Of a stretch of 43,521 nucleotides of DNA, positions 8,116-14,465 are shown piece by piece. The stretch's first letter is position 1. Every line of letters begins with the position of its first letter. The notes under the pieces are model-generated. The model ran no database searches. It had not been told where the DNA came from and worked only from the letters and a program-made list of their open reading frames with translations. Source of the stretch: a virus. The stretch lies in the IMG/VR virus record IMGVR_UViG_3300022698_000101, positions 1 through 43,521 of that record; one strand, given 5' to 3'. A program made the position numbers and the translations under genes.

Positions 8116-8162
8116 GGAATTAGGAATTGGACGGAAGTCCAATTCCTAATTCCCATTCTTTT
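8116..8162 (+). terminator. Stem-loop with 17-bp perfect stem, probable terminator of the 7902 gene
   Basis: GGAATTAGGAATTGGAC (8116-8132) pairs perfectly with 8137-8153 around a GGAA tetraloop, followed by CATTCTTTT. It lies 10 bases after the 7902 stop. It can act as a rho-independent terminator or as an attenuator that limits read-through into the next genes. Confidence 0.7.
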
Positions 8163-8166
8163 AATG

Positions 8167-8238
8167 AATGATATTTATCAAATGAATACCATTCACTGAA
8201 TAAATGATATTCATTTGATAAATGACATTCATTTGATA
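8167..8238. repeat. Tandem 18-bp repeats (right set of the AATGAnnnTCATT family)
   Basis: Four units start at 8167, 8185, 8203 and 8221. The last two are AATGATATTCATTTGATA and AATGACATTCATTTGATA; the first two are diverged. The core is the same 13-bp palindrome as in 7399-7613. With the left set it brackets the 7902 gene. Confidence 0.75.
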
Positions 8239-8341
8239 AACTCGGTTCACAGATTAAACGGAATTCACCGTACTGTGACCAAATCCGAAACACCTGGAAT
8301 TATGAAAAAAATTGATTTTGAAAATCGAAAGGAGCTTTGAA

Positions 8342-8563
8342 ATGATGGACATCGAACGTGATATCGTATTTGAAAGTGAGGACAGTTCCGGTGAAGAATC
8401 GTATTCCTTCAAAATCTTAGAAATTGATGACGATGGGGAATATGGACTCCGCCTTTATACAGACGGCGATGAATGCGGAATGAGCGCAGGATATCACCTT
8501 TATGAGTTAATTGCAGAAGGGTATGAGTGGATAAAGGAACAGAAAGGAGGATTCAATGCCTAA
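8342..8563 (+). CDS. Small acidic early protein, unknown function
   Basis: A 73-residue, strongly acidic protein (MMDIERDIVFESEDSSGEES at the N-terminus; YTDGDECGMSAGYHLYELIAEGYEWIKEQ later). The ATG at 8342, followed directly by a second ATG, has GGAG at 7-base spacing. It opens a tight cluster of very short genes, each with its own strong AAGGAGG site. Acidic early proteins of this size often inhibit host enzymes by mimicking DNA, but nothing here proves that. Confidence 0.65.
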   Translation: MMDIERDIVFESEDSSGEESYSFKILEIDDDGEYGLRLYTDGDECGMSAGYHLYELIAEGYEWIKEQKGGFNA

Positions 8564-8738
8564 AATTGTCATAAGGAAAGACGTGATCATTGATGACTAT
8601 AGAATTGACTGTATACGTGAACCATTACTGGATTACGTGATGACGACTCTGAATACCCACGATATCCCAGGGAAAATTGAAAGTGTTGTCATTGACTGGA
8701 ACACTGACAATATAATCGTCAAAATGTCAGAGGTTTAA
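8556..8738 (+). CDS. Small early protein, unknown function
   Basis: Sixty residues starting MPKIVIRKDVIIDDYRIDCI. The AAAGGAGG site lies within the end of the preceding gene, which it overlaps by 8 bases. Mixed beta/alpha character is suggested by alternating hydrophobic residues (IESVVIDWNTDNIIVKM). No family is recognised. Confidence 0.6.
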   Translation: MPKIVIRKDVIIDDYRIDCIREPLLDYVMTTLNTHDIPGKIESVVIDWNTDNIIVKMSEV

Positions 8739-8739
8739 A

Positions 8740-8802
8740 ATGATATTATTCTGTGGTATGATAATTGTGATCGGATTAATTTATATGAGGATATATGTAT
8801 AA
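8740..8802 (+). CDS. Possible 20-residue membrane micropeptide
   Basis: The ATG at 8740 lies just after the stop of the previous gene with an AGAGG-type site nearby. The peptide MILFCGMIIVIGLIYMRIYV is almost entirely hydrophobic and its TAA overlaps the next ATG (TAATG). Gene arrangement suggests translational coupling, but such a short frame could be chance. Confidence 0.35.
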   Translation: MILFCGMIIVIGLIYMRIYV

Positions 8803-8930
8803 TGAAATCATTAATCACACTCATAATCACATTAGTAATTCTGTGGATCGGGGCTCATTCCGGTCTTGGAATTGCTTTGGCAGTCGCGGCGCTCTATATT
8901 GGATATAGAGTGGGCGACCTTGATTATTAA
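8802..8930 (+). CDS. 42-residue predicted membrane protein
   Basis: The ATG at 8802 overlaps the stop of the preceding micro-frame. The peptide MKSLITLIITLVILWIGAHS followed by GLGIALAVAALYIGYRVGDL has two hydrophobic segments separated by a short turn, and ends with charged DLDY. It fills the otherwise empty gap up to the next strong ribosome site. Probably a small inner-membrane protein; function unknown. Confidence 0.55.
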   Translation: MKSLITLIITLVILWIGAHSGLGIALAVAALYIGYRVGDLDY

Positions 8931-8954
8931 TCGATCAATCGAAAGGAGGTCAGA

Positions 8955-9260
8955 ATGACAAAGACTGACAATCCCGTTCTGCGTGAACTGAAGAAACAGT
9001 TCTCAGACGCGGATGACGTGAAGATGGACAGAGATGGAGGGTTTCTTCTCATCTATCACGACATGGTGAATGCGGAAAATCGGGACATGATGATCGAGTT
9101 TGTGAGAGCATTAGCAGATGACATAAAAATTGAATTTGATTTTCAATTGTATGGCATGGGCATGAATGCTTTCAACGGGAACTTGGTTGTCAAATTTAAA
9201 CAGACTGATGTCGTTACCGAGGCGATGATGGAAGGAGTGCCCTATGCCGAACCGAGTTGA
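8955..9260 (+). CDS. Small early protein, unknown function
   Basis: A 101-residue protein with a strong AAAGGAGG site before the ATG at 8955. An amphipathic N-terminal helix (NPVLRELKKQFSDADDVKMD) precedes an alpha/beta part (GGFLLIYHDMVN, then MIEFVRALADDIKIEFDF). The 3' end overlaps the next gene by 17 bases. No family is recognised. It sits in the cluster of short accessory genes. Confidence 0.65.
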   Translation: MTKTDNPVLRELKKQFSDADDVKMDRDGGFLLIYHDMVNAENRDMMIEFVRALADDIKIEFDFQLYGMGMNAFNGNLVVKFKQTDVVTEAMMEGVPYAEPS

Positions 9261-9465
9261 CCAAGTTATATGCAGATACGCAAACGGATGTTTAGCATTC
9301 AGTTGCGTTCACAAGTATCCGCATGAACGTCGAAAAGTCAAGATGAGAGCACCTCACGAAAAGGAATGTTGGTGCACTCAATATGGGCATTGTCCGAGAA
9401 CTGGGAAAACCGTCAGATGTACGTTCCTCAGACGGATTACTCTTCACAAGGACTTTAGGAGGTAA
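9244..9465 (+). CDS. Cysteine-rich small protein, probable zinc binder
   Basis: A 73-residue protein with cysteines at 10, 16, 21, 42, 44, 50 and 59 and histidines at 23, 27 and 38. The ICRYANGCLAFSCVHKYPH and ECWCTQYGHC clusters look like one or two structural zinc sites. AAGGAG is 6 bases before the ATG. It overlaps the preceding gene by 17 bases, and its stop lies within the ribosome site of the next gene. Function unknown. Confidence 0.65.
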   Translation: MPNRVDQVICRYANGCLAFSCVHKYPHERRKVKMRAPHEKECWCTQYGHCPRTGKTVRCTFLRRITLHKDFRR

Positions 9466-9466
9466 T

Positions 9467-9745
9467 ATGCTCAATCAAATTAAGGAAATCAACGAAGCAG
9501 CTGAGAACGTGCTTCACAACTATGGGCTAGAGGAATGGTGGTTCACCCAGCAATATCGTCACGAATTGGATGGTGACACACTTACGTTAAAAATTGAATT
9601 TGAACATCCAATGACATCATTCCTCGATATGATCAGAATAAAGATCCGACAGGAATTGACCAGCTCCAAATTCAAGGGCAATCAGGAAGCCTGGCAAATC
9701 ATCAACAGCGATCATATGAGGATAGATTATGAGTTTATTCTTTAG
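9467..9745 (+). CDS. Small early protein, unknown function
   Basis: The start is ATG 9467, which has AGGAGG close upstream; the frame is open from 9383 but without a ribosome site there. The 92 residues begin with MLNQIKEINEAAENVLHNYG, followed by EEWWFTQQYRHELDGDTLTL and a mostly helical C-terminal half. No recognised family. Confidence 0.6.
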   Translation: MLNQIKEINEAAENVLHNYGLEEWWFTQQYRHELDGDTLTLKIEFEHPMTSFLDMIRIKIRQELTSSKFKGNQEAWQIINSDHMRIDYEFIL

Positions 9746-9920
9746 GTTGTTACATACAGTTCTGCTCTCCCTTATCTTGGCGGCTCTGATCGCTCTGATA
9801 AATACCGTCAATGATAAGGGAATTAACATGCACCTGTACCAGAAAATTGAAACCGAGCACTGTTCTTGGGATGTTGAGGCTAAATCGGGAACAGTCATTA
9901 ACATGAAAGGAGGTAACTAA
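9729..9920 (+). CDS. Small membrane-anchored protein
   Basis: A 63-residue protein with one strong hydrophobic helix at residues 3-25 (LFFRLLHTVLLSLILAALIA), followed by a soluble tail with a cysteine (ETEHCSWDVEAKSGTVINMK). It overlaps the preceding gene by 17 bases, and its own end carries the AAAGGAGG site of the next gene. It could be a signal-anchored periplasmic or inner-membrane protein; function unknown. Confidence 0.6.
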   Translation: MSLFFRLLHTVLLSLILAALIALINTVNDKGINMHLYQKIETEHCSWDVEAKSGTVINMKGGN

Positions 9921-10135
9921 TGGGGCACAAAATTCAATACGAACTATCAGGCCCGGATGGGAACGTTTTCGCGGTGATGAGTTATGCAAGAAAATTGGGT
10001 GAAGAATTAGACATGCCCGTGAAACCCACTATCGAGGAAATGACCCAAGGTGATTACAATCATGTACTCAGCGTATTTAATGAGCATTTTGGTGACTACG
10101 TTGAACTGACAATGAATGGAGTACCCGTATTTTGA
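9920..10135 (+). CDS. Small early protein, unknown function
   Basis: A 71-residue protein starting MGHKIQYELSGPDGNVFAVM and containing YARKLGEELDMPVKPTIEEM. The ATG shares a base with the preceding stop (TAATG) and has AAAGGAGG 8 bases upstream. The short proteins of this style that I recall from phage early regions have no known function. Confidence 0.65.
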   Translation: MGHKIQYELSGPDGNVFAVMSYARKLGEELDMPVKPTIEEMTQGDYNHVLSVFNEHFGDYVELTMNGVPVF

Positions 10136-10296
10136 TCGGCCTCGATACGGGGTCGTGGCAAATCCAGGTAGGAGCGTTTGTAATACTATTATTGGTGGAA
10201 CCGGCATGGAAAATTGTCATACGCTTATTGAAGGACAACACAGATGAGCTATTAATGATCATCGTATTCTGCGCCATAGCTCTATTCCGCAGATAA
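10132..10296 (+). CDS. Possible 54-residue membrane protein (TTG start)
   Basis: A TTG at 10132 overlaps the preceding stop (TTTGA) and has GGAG about 10 bases upstream. The reading frame gives two hydrophobic helices (VGAFVILLLVEPAWKIVI and LLMIIVFCAIALF) separated by a charged loop, ending RR. It exactly fills the space before the next promoter. No alternative gene fits this stretch. Confidence 0.5.
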   Translation: MIGLDTGSWQIQVGAFVILLLVEPAWKIVIRLLKDNTDELLMIIVFCAIALFRR

Positions 10297-10321
10297 AGTT
10301 TACTTCAATTAGTAAAATGCC

Positions 10322-10350
10322 TTTACGTTTTGCTTTCAATAGTATACTAT
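10322..10350 (+). promoter_or_regulatory. Promoter for the DUF932-like gene
   Basis: TTTACG (10322-10327), 17-base spacer, TACTAT (10345-10350); an overlapping TATACT lies 2 bases upstream. It lies in the 99-base gap before the 10396 start codon and shares -35 and spacing with the promoters at 7812 and 14395. Confidence 0.65.
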
Positions 10351-10395
10351 AAACTAGAACCATAAAAAATAACCCAAAACGGCAAAGGAGGAAAA

Positions 10396-11112
10396 ATGGC
10401 TAAAACGTATGACATTCCAAAGGGGGATTTGAAGCATTTACATACCCCCAAACCGACCCCCACTTGGTCGCCTATCAGCCACTTTGATGTGGTTGATCAG
10501 ACCGAAAAGGCAATTGAGGACGCAGGGATCAGCGTAATTACCTCAAGGCTGGACATCAACGGGCCCGGCACTTACATGTTCGGGCAGATGACGTTGGAAA
10601 CTTCCGGCCACAATGCCACACGCTTCATGCTGGGATTTAGGAATTCCACTAACAAGCACATGGCAGTGGGATTTACCGCTGGTCTTCACGTTTATGTATG
10701 CTCCAACATGATGTTCCAAGGTGACTACATGACCTTTAAACGTCATACCAGCAGTCTTAATCTCGAACGCGTGTATGAATTGGCGAAGGAAGCTGTAGGC
10801 ATTCTGCCCAAGTATAAGGAGGTGATGGACGAAAAATTCGTCGGGTATCGCCATCAGCACGTAGGAGTGGACACTTTTAAGAAGATGACGTTCGACATGA
10901 TGAAGGCAGGCGTTGTCAATCCTAAGATGTTCGGCTCCTTCTTGTCCGCTATGAACGAGGAAATTAACTTGGCACATGGCTCCAGAACTTTGGCCGTCGT
11001 TCACCACGGGGTAACCCGGTTAAACCGGAAACAATCGCTGGAACGGATCATTGACATAACCCCGCGGTTGACCAACATTACCGATGATTATTATGCCCGA
11101 TTGGCGGCATAA
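10396..11112 (+). CDS. DUF932-like phage/plasmid protein
   Basis: A 238-residue protein carrying the DUF932 hallmark region RFMLGFRNSTNKHMAVGFTA, followed directly by LHVYVCSNMMFQGD (about 76-109). The family is common in phages and plasmids next to replication and recombination genes; its biochemical role is not established. AAAGGAGG precedes the ATG, and a consensus-spaced promoter lies immediately upstream, so this gene probably starts its own transcript. A UUCG-capped hairpin separates it from the next gene. Confidence 0.7.
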   Translation: MAKTYDIPKGDLKHLHTPKPTPTWSPISHFDVVDQTEKAIEDAGISVITSRLDINGPGTYMFGQMTLETSGHNATRFMLGFRNSTNKHMAVGFTAGLHVYVCSNMMFQGDYMTFKRHTSSLNLERVYELAKEAVGILPKYKEVMDEKFVGYRHQHVGVDTFKKMTFDMMKAGVVNPKMFGSFLSAMNEEINLAHGSRTLAVVHHGVTRLNRKQSLERIIDITPRLTNITDDYYARLAA

Positions 11113-11122
11113 ACCCACAACC

Positions 11123-11140
11123 GCCCCTCTTCGGAGGGGC
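11123..11140 (+). other. Intercistronic hairpin with UUCG tetraloop
   Basis: GCCCCTC-TTCG-GAGGGGC, 7-bp stem with the extra-stable UUCG loop, 10 bases after the 11112 stop and about 10 bases before the AAGGAGGG ribosome site of the next gene. No T-tract follows, so it is more likely an mRNA stability or processing element than a terminator. Confidence 0.55.
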
Positions 11141-11163
11141 ACAACCCTTAAGGAGGGAAAATC

Positions 11164-11682
11164 ATGAGTATTTATCTTTTGAACGCGGATGACATGAAAC
11201 TCGAAGGCAAGTTCGAATCAACCCTGGATGCTGACCGTGCCGGCCAGAAATCCAAATTCAGCTACCTTGTAGTCAAAGAGGCCAAGGAATTGGAATCGTT
11301 TCCGGCAAAGGAACTGTGCAAACTCCGCCCGAACGTTGGCCTCTCCGTCATGAAGCCCGGCAGCCTGGGAGCGAAAGATAAGGCGTGTCTGGCTATATGG
11401 GAAGCTGCAGAAAAATTGAAATTTGAAATCGTAAAGGAGGGGACGGCTACGGAGAAGAAAAAACCGGGCAAACCCCGGATGGGCAAGTACATCAAAAAAC
11501 GCTTGCTGGAAGACGATTTCAAGGGCATGGATGAAGCGGCCATCATTAAGGAGGTTCGCAGTGCAAACATCAGCGAGAAAGACGCGGAAAAGGATGTTAT
11601 GGACTGCGTTAAATGGTACCGCAGGGCGCTTCGGAAGGACATCGCAAAGGCTGATCCGAAAGCCAGCAGCCTGATGGATTAA
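11164..11682 (+). CDS. Two-domain early protein with C-terminal FKGM/WYR domain
   Basis: A 172-residue protein. The N-terminal half (1-90) starts MSIYLLNADDMKLEGKFEST and is alpha/beta. A lysine/proline-rich linker (95-105, EKKKPGKPR) leads to a C-terminal domain (106-160: MGKYIKKRLLEDDFKGM, IIKEVR, KDVMDCVKWYRRALR) paralogous to the whole 7902 protein. The C-terminal motif ending in WYR resembles a small domain I recall from the ends of various phage and plasmid DNA-associated proteins, but I cannot name the family. It is followed by a strong terminator at 11715. Confidence 0.7.
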   Translation: MSIYLLNADDMKLEGKFESTLDADRAGQKSKFSYLVVKEAKELESFPAKELCKLRPNVGLSVMKPGSLGAKDKACLAIWEAAEKLKFEIVKEGTATEKKKPGKPRMGKYIKKRLLEDDFKGMDEAAIIKEVRSANISEKDAEKDVMDCVKWYRRALRKDIAKADPKASSLMD

Positions 11683-11714
11683 TACCCGCCAGCATACATC
11701 CTACCCATGCACGA

Positions 11715-11746
11715 AGGGCTCCTGCTGATCAGCAGGAGCCCTTTTT
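11715..11746 (+). terminator. Rho-independent terminator
   Basis: AGGGCTCCTGCT-GATC-AGCAGGAGCCCT, 12-bp perfect stem with 4-base loop, followed by TTTTT. It ends the transcript of the 11164 gene and separates it from the convergent minus-strand primase gene ending at 11752. Confidence 0.9.
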
Positions 11747-11751
11747 AGTGT

Positions 11752-14106
11752 TTAACCTAAGGTTTCCCAGGGTATAGGTGTCCGAGCATGTTCAGAAAAT
11801 CGCTCTCTTAAACTTTCAATGGATTCGAACCTATAGACGTTATATTGAGGTACGCTTTCAGTAGCATTGACTTGATGCTTACTAAACGCGGTAGGACCAA
11901 GAATTTTCTTGAGCATTCGGCCAAACCATATATCGGTATGAAGAGTGCCTCTGCTGTACTGCTGCTCATCATGAACCTTTTTGTAAGCAGCATACATATC
12001 TCTTATACGATGCTCTAGTTTTGTATCATTGGTAGGAGGATCGGTTAACGCAGAAAAATCGTCTGAAATATCTACAAAGGAGCCGGCTTGCAGTGACATA
12101 TACACATAGTTTTCCAATGAAGTAAAAGACCGCCTCATTGCCTGAAATTTTGTGTATGATTTGTCTGCTGGCATTACGGCTGGATTAAAGCCTCTAATAT
12201 CTTTATGCCGTAAATACCAGATGAAAGCATCCCCTTCGCCCAGCTTGATCTTATTGGCCAGATGTTCAAAATAATCGTGGTCACCAGCATATTTGTTATC
12301 ACAATCTAGAAAGCAATAACGTCTATCACCCGCTTCCACTGGCACCGGCCATTCTTCATTAGATAAGCACATGAGATGTGTGAAGTTATTTATCTGCCGC
12401 GCATCAGCATACTTACGTTCACTCACAACTGTCGGATCTGTAATAAGTGATTTAAGAAAAGACCGAGCATCTTTATGCCCACTCCATACTGCTTCGGTAA
12501 GAACCGTAAAAATTGATTCAGCAATCAGTGAGTTAAAATTGCCTGTGATATGTCGGTCAGTTGATAAAGCAATTCCGTGGGGGCCGAATGCTTTAACCAG
12601 AATATCAGCAATAATATTCTTACCTGCTCCCTGACGGTCGCTCTTAATTGCCAAGCATGTCTTACCGGGTGTACCTGGGTACTGGAACATATGTGCCAGC
12701 CAGTCGGTAACATATTCATATAGATCTTTGTCATGTTTGCACCAGACCTCTTTAATATGTGTGCGGATAGTAGACCAATCACCTTCAGCACCTGGATTGG
12801 ATAGGCCAAGGTAAGTATTAAGGTATTCCGAATCCGGCAGTACCTCAGGGTCTCCTTGGTCTATAACTATGTCCTTATGCGGTTTAAACCTCATTCCCAT
12901 ATACTGTTTCCGGTGTTCCCATTTGCGCCATTGGGTGAATACATTGAGCATTTTAAAGTTGAATTCACGGTTTGCAGCAGTTGAAGGGACCAGAGTAGGA
13001 ATTAACTTATTGTCATACCAAAGCTCCATAGCCTTTACATCAGAAAATTGTAATGAATAATCGTCCTGTTCATTTAACGTTTTCTGAACCATTTTTAGAC
13101 CGCCGCCATATCTACACATAGCGTGAGTGCGGTTCATGTGGCTAAAAACATGATACCGTTCCTGCCGTATCCAGTGCCATGCTATTGGATCCTCACTTTG
13201 ATACTGACCATCCCAACCGCTTTCCTTGGCCAGCTTATACAATGTACCAACAGTAACAGGGCGACCAGTTCTCTGATTAAAGGATGTCCATTTATGAGGC
13301 CAATCATTTTCATTAAAATTTGCACCAAGTTTACTCCATGTCTTAAACATCTTATAACCTTCATTACTACCAGAAGAAGCATGGTGTATAGCCATTCCGA
13401 TCCTTAGCCATGTGTCGTAATCACAGTTAGGATCGAGGGCCCTTAGTGCCGAGTAAATCTTAGCACAGAGAAAAGGCTGCTTGGGAGCTTTGAAATCAGG
13501 TAAATCATCAACTGTGATTTTATTACCCTCAAGCTTTTCAACTAAAGTTTCCCAGACATATCGGTAACCTTTCATCTGTACAAGTTCCACCCTGGTAGGG
13601 ATGTCACGTTTCCAATTAAGAAAGCCAGGGAGTCTAAGGACCCTGGCTATATCTTTCACTGCTTTATCACTTCCAAGTTTTATCAAAAACTCCATCATTG
13701 CAGAAAATTGATTTTCGATTTCCTTTGATAGAGTTACTTTGTTTGAAAGCAAATAGTACATATGCCCTCTCCCCTTACTGGTTTTGACAACCATTGTGGG
13801 TTTAATGGGCACAACAGCAGGATCAATCCCGTCGTCGTTCTCAAAGAAAAGACCCCGAATAGCCGTGATATTCTCCTTCTTCCGGCCGCCGAGGTCTGTA
13901 TCTTGTACGGTGACGTAAACTCCTGCGCCTTGGTCGTTCAGCATGCAAAGCTGATCCCAAAATTCTTCCAGCGTACCATTCATAATCCTCGTCAAACGAG
14001 GATTTTTTTCTGACGTATTGTCAAACGTTTGAAAGGTAAAGCTATCGGTTGATGGGTCGAGCAGCTTTAGAAACTGCTCTGCATGTTGCCTGTGGGGGTC
14101 TGTCAT
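11752..14106 (-). CDS. Primase-helicase (RepB-type primase / PriCT / D5-like ATPase)
   Basis: A 784-residue protein, encoded against the direction of its neighbours. The N-terminal third resembles RepB-family primases (TAIRGLFFENDDG at 81-93; GRGHMYYLL at 112-120; IARVLRLPGFLNWKRD at 153-168). A PriCT-like segment follows (YSALRALDPNCDYDTWLRIG, 218-237). The C-terminal half is a DUF5906/D5-like superfamily 3 helicase with Walker A SDRQGAGKN (about 489-497) and the downstream LSNEEWPVPVEAGDRRYCFL stretch. It should open DNA and lay down primers at the fork. The ATG at 14106 is 9 bases from AGGAGG; an earlier ATG at 14111 yields only a two-codon frame (ATG GTA TGA). Confidence 0.85.
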   Translation of the reverse strand: MTDPHRQHAEQFLKLLDPSTDSFTFQTFDNTSEKNPRLTRIMNGTLEEFWDQLCMLNDQGAGVYVTVQDTDLGGRKKENITAIRGLFFENDDGIDPAVVPIKPTMVVKTSKGRGHMYYLLSNKVTLSKEIENQFSAMMEFLIKLGSDKAVKDIARVLRLPGFLNWKRDIPTRVELVQMKGYRYVWETLVEKLEGNKITVDDLPDFKAPKQPFLCAKIYSALRALDPNCDYDTWLRIGMAIHHASSGSNEGYKMFKTWSKLGANFNENDWPHKWTSFNQRTGRPVTVGTLYKLAKESGWDGQYQSEDPIAWHWIRQERYHVFSHMNRTHAMCRYGGGLKMVQKTLNEQDDYSLQFSDVKAMELWYDNKLIPTLVPSTAANREFNFKMLNVFTQWRKWEHRKQYMGMRFKPHKDIVIDQGDPEVLPDSEYLNTYLGLSNPGAEGDWSTIRTHIKEVWCKHDKDLYEYVTDWLAHMFQYPGTPGKTCLAIKSDRQGAGKNIIADILVKAFGPHGIALSTDRHITGNFNSLIAESIFTVLTEAVWSGHKDARSFLKSLITDPTVVSERKYADARQINNFTHLMCLSNEEWPVPVEAGDRRYCFLDCDNKYAGDHDYFEHLANKIKLGEGDAFIWYLRHKDIRGFNPAVMPADKSYTKFQAMRRSFTSLENYVYMSLQAGSFVDISDDFSALTDPPTNDTKLEHRIRDMYAAYKKVHDEQQYSRGTLHTDIWFGRMLKKILGPTAFSKHQVNATESVPQYNVYRFESIESLRERFSEHARTPIPWETLG

Positions 14107-14126
14107 ACCATTTTACCTCCTTTGTA

Positions 14127-14288
14127 TTAAGCGTTTACGTTAAGTACAATATATGGTACATACATAATGTCACTGGTTGAAGCTGTGGGGGCAATATACC
14201 AGAGATACTGCCATTTTTTCCTTCTTGAATGCACATCCTCTTCGAACTTTGAAGAGGATGTGTTTCTCTTTCCGAACCCGTTAGCCAT
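14127..14288 (-). CDS. Possible 53-residue protein upstream of the primase gene
   Basis: An open frame from ATG 14288 to TAA 14127 encodes MANGFGKRNTSSSKFEEDVH, then SRRKKWQYLWYIAPTASTSD and a hydrophobic end (MYVPYIVLNV). The stop is 20 bases before the primase start, so an operon would be natural. Against it: no ribosome site before the ATG, a perfect hairpin inside the frame, and a TATAAT immediately overlapping the start. It could be a leader region rather than a gene. Confidence 0.3.
   Translation of the reverse strand: MANGFGKRNTSSSKFEEDVHSRRKKWQYLWYIAPTASTSDIMYVPYIVLNVNA
14146..14173 (-). promoter_or_regulatory. Possible promoter for the primase gene
   Basis: On the minus strand GTGACA (14173-14168), 16-base spacer, TATTGT (14151-14146), about 40 bases before the primase start codon. 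This is a reasonable sigma70-type match and would place transcription start downstream of most of the 53-residue frame. Confidence 0.5.
14232..14262. other. Perfect 12-bp stem-loop
   Basis: CACATCCTCTTC (14232-14243) and GAAGAGGATGTG (14251-14262) around a 7-base loop. On the plus strand it is followed by TTTCTCTTT, weakly terminator-like. Its location upstream of two divergent promoters could mean an insulator between them. Confidence 0.5.
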
Positions 14289-14394
14289 TATAATAGGTTA
14301 ACATAATTGAATAAAAAAGTAAACTCTTATTTTATTCCCAAGAAAATCAACTCCGTTTTGCACAGAAAAAAGTTTACTTGGATTTACATTTTTA

Positions 14395-14423
14395 TTTACT
14401 TTTTAAATTCATTATGTTATACT
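14395..14423 (+). promoter_or_regulatory. Promoter of the replication/recombination operon
   Basis: TTTACT (14395-14400), 17-base spacer, TATACT (14418-14423) with TGT immediately before it (extended -10). The 14466 start codon lies 43 bases downstream. It probably drives the long operon that starts at 14466. Confidence 0.75.
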
Positions 14424-14465
14424 AACTATAGATAATTTTTATTAACCCCAACTAAAGGAGGAAGT

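Larger units (their letters stand above)
8106..8341. other. Intergenic region between the 7902 and 8342 genes
   Basis: About 235 bases containing the 17-bp hairpin, the four 18-bp repeats and a further imperfect inverted repeat (GGTTCACAG near 8244 with CTGTGACC near 8274). No clear promoter was found here for the genes downstream, so they may be read through from 7812. Confidence 0.5.
14107..14465. other. Divergent control region between primase and replication module
   Basis: About 360 bases with outward promoters on both strands, a 12-bp hairpin (14232-14262), a short inverted pair AGTAAACT (14318-14325) / AGTTTACT (14371-14378), and a possible 53-residue minus-strand frame. The AGTAAACT/AGTTTACT boxes resemble the -35 elements of the phage promoters and may be regulator sites. 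Confidence 0.5.

Noticed and set aside
7800-8156. 118-codon minus-strand frame opposite the 7902 gene
   Set aside because: It runs through the hairpin and promoter of the opposite strand, is Phe/His/Ile-rich and lacks a ribosome site.
10007-10277. Minus-strand frames opposite the 9920 and 10132 genes
   Set aside because: No ribosome sites, and they overlap better-supported plus-strand genes.
14167-14301. 44-codon plus-strand frame in the divergent region
   Set aside because: No ribosome site; it runs through the hairpin and the minus-strand promoter elements.
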